8,389 bases of DNA, taken from positions 1 through 8,389 of the forward strand of contig JAUVLX010000149.1 of the NCBI GenBank assembly GCA_030600525.1, written 5' to 3'. Shown here piece by piece: positions 5,889 through 8,389 of the stretch (positions are counted from its first letter, which is position 1; each line of letters begins with the position of its first letter). The translations under genes were made by a program, and so were the position numbers. This stretch comes from Desulfobulbus sp. (lineage in GTDB: Bacteria; Desulfobacterota; Desulfobulbia; Desulfobulbales; Desulfobulbaceae). Under the pieces are notes generated by a model that was not told the DNA's origin, ran no database searches, and was given only the letters and a program-made list of their open reading frames with translations.

Positions 5889-7370
5889 ATGAAGCATACC
5901 ATGGATTTTCCGGTTATTCCCGCCTCAACCCTCAATATCCAGCAACTGTACCGCCAGCAGGACAGCAGGCAGGGAAGTAAGCCTCTTCCTTTTACCCAGG
6001 GACAAATGCTCCAGGGGACCATTACCGGTAAAAACGATAACAACAGCTATCTATTAGACATAGGTGGAAAACAACTGCAGGCTGATTCTAAAGCGCTTCT
6101 GCAAATAGGGCAAAAACTCGACCTCCACGTTACGGCAGTGTCCCCGCGTGTTGAACTCCAGGTTGTAAGCGATCCTCTTCCCAGGCAAATCGGTGCCACC
6201 CTCCACGCACTGGATGGCCAGAAAACGCTGTTGCAAAATATTTCCCAACTCAGCAGAGATGGTAATACTACTGGTCTCAGCCAAGCAGCCAAACAGACTC
6301 TTTCTTTTTTTTCCCAATCTGCGGTACAGCTCAATCCATCTGCGCAGCAGTCTTCGGCTCCGATTAGCAACGCCCTCCTTACCACAGTAATCCAGTCTCT
6401 CCAATCCAATCCAGCTACCACACCTCAGACAACACGTCACCTGGAAGTGCTGTTGCAAACGATCTTACCTGCTTTCTCGCAGGAAACAACAGCTGCAAAC
6501 CAAACGGGACAATTATTAGATAGACTCTCTGGATCAACGTCGCTCGCTCTTGCGGTATCCGGCAAAGAACAGGGGGTTCCCATAGCTCTGCTTGAACAAA
6601 CCATAAGCTCTGCTCTACAAACACCTCAGCAAACTCTGCAGCTTGCCCGGCAGCTCGTTTCTCTATTTAGTAACAGCCAATCCCTCCTGCCAACCAAAGA
6701 ACTGCAAACCATTCTCTCCCTGGCCCTTTCCCTGCCGTCTGCTACCCAGAACACTACAATCCCCCCTGATGGGCAGCAACTACAGCAGTTGGTAGAGCGA
6801 CTGGGCCTGAATATGGAGCAGCTTTTCGCCCAAAACAAGGGGCAAGAAGCCACCCAAACCTTAAAATTTGCCCTACTTGAACTCGGCCAACAACTGACAG
6901 GAAGTAACATCCCTTCAGGTGAACAAACAGGACAAATTTTACAAACGCTTGAGCTTTACCAGATGCTGCAGCTACGTCTGGCCAGTGAATTCCTTTTTTT
7001 TCTCCCCCTGCCGCTCCCTTTTCTTGATCAAGGATATCTGCTGGTTGACAAGCAACCGGAGCAGGAAGATGGAAAAGGTAACGAGTCACAAGAAAACTCG
7101 TTACGATATACCTTACACCTGAAGCTGGAAGGGTTGGGCAACTTACGGATTGAAATGCAACAAACACAGGAACGACTCGACCTGCGTTTTTTTGCAGAAG
7201 ACCGGGATAAAATGATATTTATGCACGAACATAAGGAAGAGCTCGCCAAATGGCTGACAGCAGTCGATTTGGGGTCAACCCAGTTTTTTTCCGGAGCCGA
7301 TGATCCGGCAAAGACCCTGCTCCAGAAGATCACAACTGACAGTGCTGGGGTTATCAACACCAAGGCCTGA
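5889..7370 (+). CDS. fliK: Flagellar hook-length control protein FliK
   Basis: FliK is an exported molecular ruler. When the hook reaches full length, its C-terminal domain contacts FlhB and switches export from rod/hook to filament substrates. This 493-residue protein has an N-terminal beta-rich domain at about 38-93 (GQMLQGTITGKNDNNSYLLD, then LQIGQKLDLHV), as seen in many non-enteric FliK proteins. A long Gln/Leu/Ser/Thr-rich middle fits the extended ruler region. The C-terminal Flg_hook domain is at about 405-470 (LHLKLEGLGNLRIEMQ, LDLRFFAEDR). A conserved FLPLPLPF patch precedes it. The start is ATG at 5889 with a weak GGA about 9 bases upstream; ATG at 5901 is an in-frame alternative. 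The next gene encodes an FlhB C-domain homologue, which strengthens the assignment. It has two runs of eight T (6305-6312, 6994-7001). Confidence 0.9.
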   Translation: MKHTMDFPVIPASTLNIQQLYRQQDSRQGSKPLPFTQGQMLQGTITGKNDNNSYLLDIGGKQLQADSKALLQIGQKLDLHVTAVSPRVELQVVSDPLPRQIGATLHALDGQKTLLQNISQLSRDGNTTGLSQAAKQTLSFFSQSAVQLNPSAQQSSAPISNALLTTVIQSLQSNPATTPQTTRHLEVLLQTILPAFSQETTAANQTGQLLDRLSGSTSLALAVSGKEQGVPIALLEQTISSALQTPQQTLQLARQLVSLFSNSQSLLPTKELQTILSLALSLPSATQNTTIPPDGQQLQQLVERLGLNMEQLFAQNKGQEATQTLKFALLELGQQLTGSNIPSGEQTGQILQTLELYQMLQLRLASEFLFFLPLPLPFLDQGYLLVDKQPEQEDGKGNESQENSLRYTLHLKLEGLGNLRIEMQQTQERLDLRFFAEDRDKMIFMHEHKEELAKWLTAVDLGSTQFFSGADDPAKTLLQKITTDSAGVINTKA

Positions 7371-7439
7371 TTTACCACCTCATCAACATTGTATCAAAAT
7401 TCTAAAAATCGTATTGCATGAAATGTTCAGGATAACACG

Positions 7440-7754
7440 ATGACATCCACAGACAAACGTGAAAAAGCTGTCGCCTTGCGCTACGACGAACAGAAAGGAT
7501 CAGCCCCTGAGGTGGTGGCATCAGGCAAAGGTATTGTTGCCCGCAATATCATACAATCTGCCAAGGAAGCAGGAGTCTTTATCCAGAAAGATCCGGACCT
7601 GGTTGAGCTTCTGGCTAAGGTACCGGTTGGCGAAGAACTGCCAGCGGAGCTTTATCAGACAGTGGCAGAAGTGCTTGCCTTTGTCTACTCGGTGAATACA
7701 AAATTCAAGGAAAAGCTCGATCCTCTTAACCCTGAACATAAAAGTAAGGAATAA
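7440..7754 (+). CDS. Stand-alone FlhB C-terminal domain protein (FlhX-type, EscU/YscU/HrcU family)
   Basis: A 104-residue protein matching only the cytoplasmic C-terminal domain of the export-gate protein FlhB: KAVALRYD, APEVVASGKG, AKEAGVFIQKDPDL, and PVGEELPAELYQTVAEVLAFVY. It has no transmembrane segments and lacks the NPTH autocleavage motif. The homology begins almost exactly where FlhB is cut, just before the AVALRYD strand. Such proteins (FlhX; YlqH in Bacillus) resemble the released half of cleaved FlhB, and FlhX is reported to substitute partly for it in some bacteria. Location 69 bases after fliK, whose product acts on FlhB, suggests a role in the specificity switch. AGGA at 7429-7432 is 7 bases before the ATG. 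The last 15 or so residues are charged and variable. The true flhB is not in the window. Confidence 0.9.
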   Translation: MTSTDKREKAVALRYDEQKGSAPEVVASGKGIVARNIIQSAKEAGVFIQKDPDLVELLAKVPVGEELPAELYQTVAEVLAFVYSVNTKFKEKLDPLNPEHKSKE

Positions 7755-7782
7755 GAGCATTAACTCCTCCAAAAAAAGTTTT

Positions 7783-7827
7783 CCTGGTTACCATTTCAAA
7801 AAACCAGGTTCCCACCTGCCCATTTTT
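7783..7827 (+). terminator. Candidate transcription terminator after the FlhB-like gene
   Basis: Two mutually exclusive stems overlap. CCTGGTT (7783-7789) pairs with AACCAGG (7802-7808). Alternatively CAGGT (7805-7809) pairs with ACCTG (7814-7818) and is followed by a T5 run at 7823-7827. The first stem is stronger but has no T-tract on the + strand. On the - strand it is followed by a T-rich stretch (complement of the A7 run at 7771-7777). A terminator here would close the flagellar run. Confidence 0.35.
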
Positions 7828-7898
7828 ACAGCCCTAAAAGTTCTACAATAAAAACAGGCTCTCACGGGTGAGAAAAAGGGGAAATCAGCAAAAACCAC

Positions 7899-7927
7899 TT
7901 CATATATCTTTTTATCTAGCGTATACT
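7899..7927 (+). promoter_or_regulatory. Possible sigma-70 promoter upstream of the palindrome and Roadblock gene
   Basis: TTCATA (7899-7904, four of six to the -35 consensus), a 17-base spacer, then TATACT (7922-7927, five of six to the -10 consensus). A transcript from here would start near 7934 and carry the whole palindrome as a structured leader of about 245 bases before the ATG at 8180. The surroundings are AT-rich, so a chance match is possible. Confidence 0.3.
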
Positions 7928-7962
7928 CGTTGAAATTGTAACACTACTATTTTTCACACTTT

Positions 7963-8143
7963 AGGAGTTGCCCAGAAATAACTTGAACATCTCGCATCGC
8001 ATATTCAGGTCATCTTTGGCTGATCTTCAATCACAAAGTCCTCAACGTAGCACAACTACGCCTGCGGCTTTGTTCAATTAGATCATCCAAATCTAACCTA
8101 AACACGAGCGCGATATTGTCCAACTTATTTGCGGACAGCTCCT
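7963..8143. repeat. 181-bp imperfect palindrome, MITE-like or structured RNA element
   Basis: The two halves are reverse complements centred on base 8053. Position p pairs with 16106 minus p across nearly the whole length; by hand count about 57 of 88 positions pair, three of them G-T, and a one-base bulge near 7991 recovers four more. Paired blocks from the outside in include AGGAG/CTCCT (7963-7967 with 8139-8143), AAATAA/TTATTT (7976-7981 with 8125-8130), AGGT/ACCT (8007-8010 with 8096-8099), TTTGG/CCAAA (8015-8019 with 8087-8091), TGATCT/AGATCA (8021-8026 with 8080-8085), ACAAAG/CTTTGT (8033-8038 with 8068-8073) and CGTAG/CTACG (8046-8050 with 8056-8060) around loop CACAA. The trinucleotide TTA flanks both ends. 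No transposase or other ORF is inside. It is probably a non-autonomous mobile repeat, or else a long structured RNA. Confidence 0.75.
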
Positions 8144-8179
8144 TATTATAAATAGCTTTGACGTGCACGAGGTAGCAAT

Positions 8180-8389
8180 ATGAATTATGGAGTTGTTAGC
8201 CAGGAACAGCTTGAAAAAATCGACGGAATCCTGACCGAAAAACTCATTAAGATCGGTGTCGATTGTGTTATTATTATAGATATGGCGGGCAACATTATCA
8301 CTGCTAAGGACAATGGCACTTCAAAGTATGACGTTTATTCCTTTGCTGCCCTTGCTGCAGGTAACTTTGCCACAGTGGATGCCATGGCA
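8180..8389 (+). CDS. Roadblock/LC7 domain protein, MglB-like (3' end missing)
   Basis: The first 70 residues of a Roadblock/LC7 protein are visible; the gene continues past the window edge. The start ATG follows GAGGT (8169-8173) by 6 bases. The sequence shows an N-terminal helix (QEQLEKIDGILTEKLIKIG), a first strand CVIIIDMAGNIITA with the usual hydrophobic run followed by a Gly turn, and then the YSFAALAAGNFATVDAMA helix typical of MglB-like members. Roadblock proteins act as dimers on small Ras-like GTPases. MglB is the GAP for MglA, which sets polarity in Myxococcus, and such pairs also occur in many non-gliding bacteria. A partner GTPase would be expected downstream but cannot be seen. 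A role in polar placement of the flagellum is inferred only from proximity. Confidence 0.85.
   Translation, partial: MNYGVVSQEQLEKIDGILTEKLIKIGVDCVIIIDMAGNIITAKDNGTSKYDVYSFAALAAGNFATVDAMA

Larger units (their letters stand above)
7755..8179. other. Gene-free stretch of 425 bases before the Roadblock gene
   Basis: No convincing coding sequence on either strand. From left to right it holds overlapping small hairpins (7783-7827), a very short stem (7860-7873, TCTCA/TGAGA), an AT-rich stretch with a promoter-like sequence (7899-7927), the large imperfect palindrome (7963-8143), and an AT-rich leader with the Shine-Dalgarno GAGGT (8169-8173), 6 bases before the ATG at 8180. Confidence 0.7.

Noticed and set aside
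6754..7167. Minus-strand open frame of 137 codons across fliK
   Set aside because: Antisense to fliK, Cys/Val-rich low-quality translation, no domain seen.
8144..8152. TATTATAAA as a -10 element for the Roadblock gene
   Set aside because: The nearest -35-like TTGTCC (8116-8121) is 22-25 bases away, too far, and it lies inside the palindrome arm.

Overview
The window is a late flagellar gene cluster, with every recognisable gene on the + strand. The gene content and protein style (FlaG-FliD-FliS-FliT order, two YcgR-like PilZ proteins, FliK followed by a detached FlhB C-terminal domain, then a Roadblock/LC7 protein) suggest a motile Gram-negative bacterium. My best guess is a Desulfobacterota member of the Desulfobulbales type. 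That placement is inferred from gene order and protein resemblance; no rRNA or other taxonomic marker is present.

Layout. Bases 1-1280 hold most of a flagellin whose 5' end lies outside the window, followed by a 12-bp perfect hairpin. Next is a tight run: flaG (1364-1708), fliD (1729-3126), fliS (3126-3587, overlapping fliD by one base) and a FliT/FlgN-like chaperone gene (3596-3985). Two paralogous PilZN-PilZ genes follow (4141-4830 and 4980-5654). Both keep the c-di-GMP-binding RxxxR and DxSxxG motifs, and the second has a good extended -10 promoter in front of it. A fliK gene (5889-7370) and a short FlhB-C-domain gene (7440-7754) come next.

Bases 7755-8179 hold no gene. They contain hairpins, a possible promoter and an unusual 181-bp imperfect palindrome centred on base 8053. 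The window ends inside a Roadblock/LC7 gene (8180 onward).

How the genes fit together. Flagellin is the filament subunit, FliS its export chaperone, FliD the filament cap, and the FliT-like protein probably the cap's chaperone. FlaG is a filament-associated protein thought to affect filament length. FliK measures the hook and switches export specificity through FlhB; the small FlhB-like protein beside it probably acts at the same gate. The PilZ proteins would let c-di-GMP brake or tune the motor. The Roadblock protein is probably one half of an MglA/MglB-like polarity or motility switch whose GTPase would lie downstream.

Most of the window is ordinary flagellar biology. The least explained element is the large palindrome before the Roadblock gene. 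The remaining shorter intergenic stretches (3986-4140, 5655-5888, 7371-7439) show no gene, and I see no CRISPR array, tRNA or insertion-sequence transposase.
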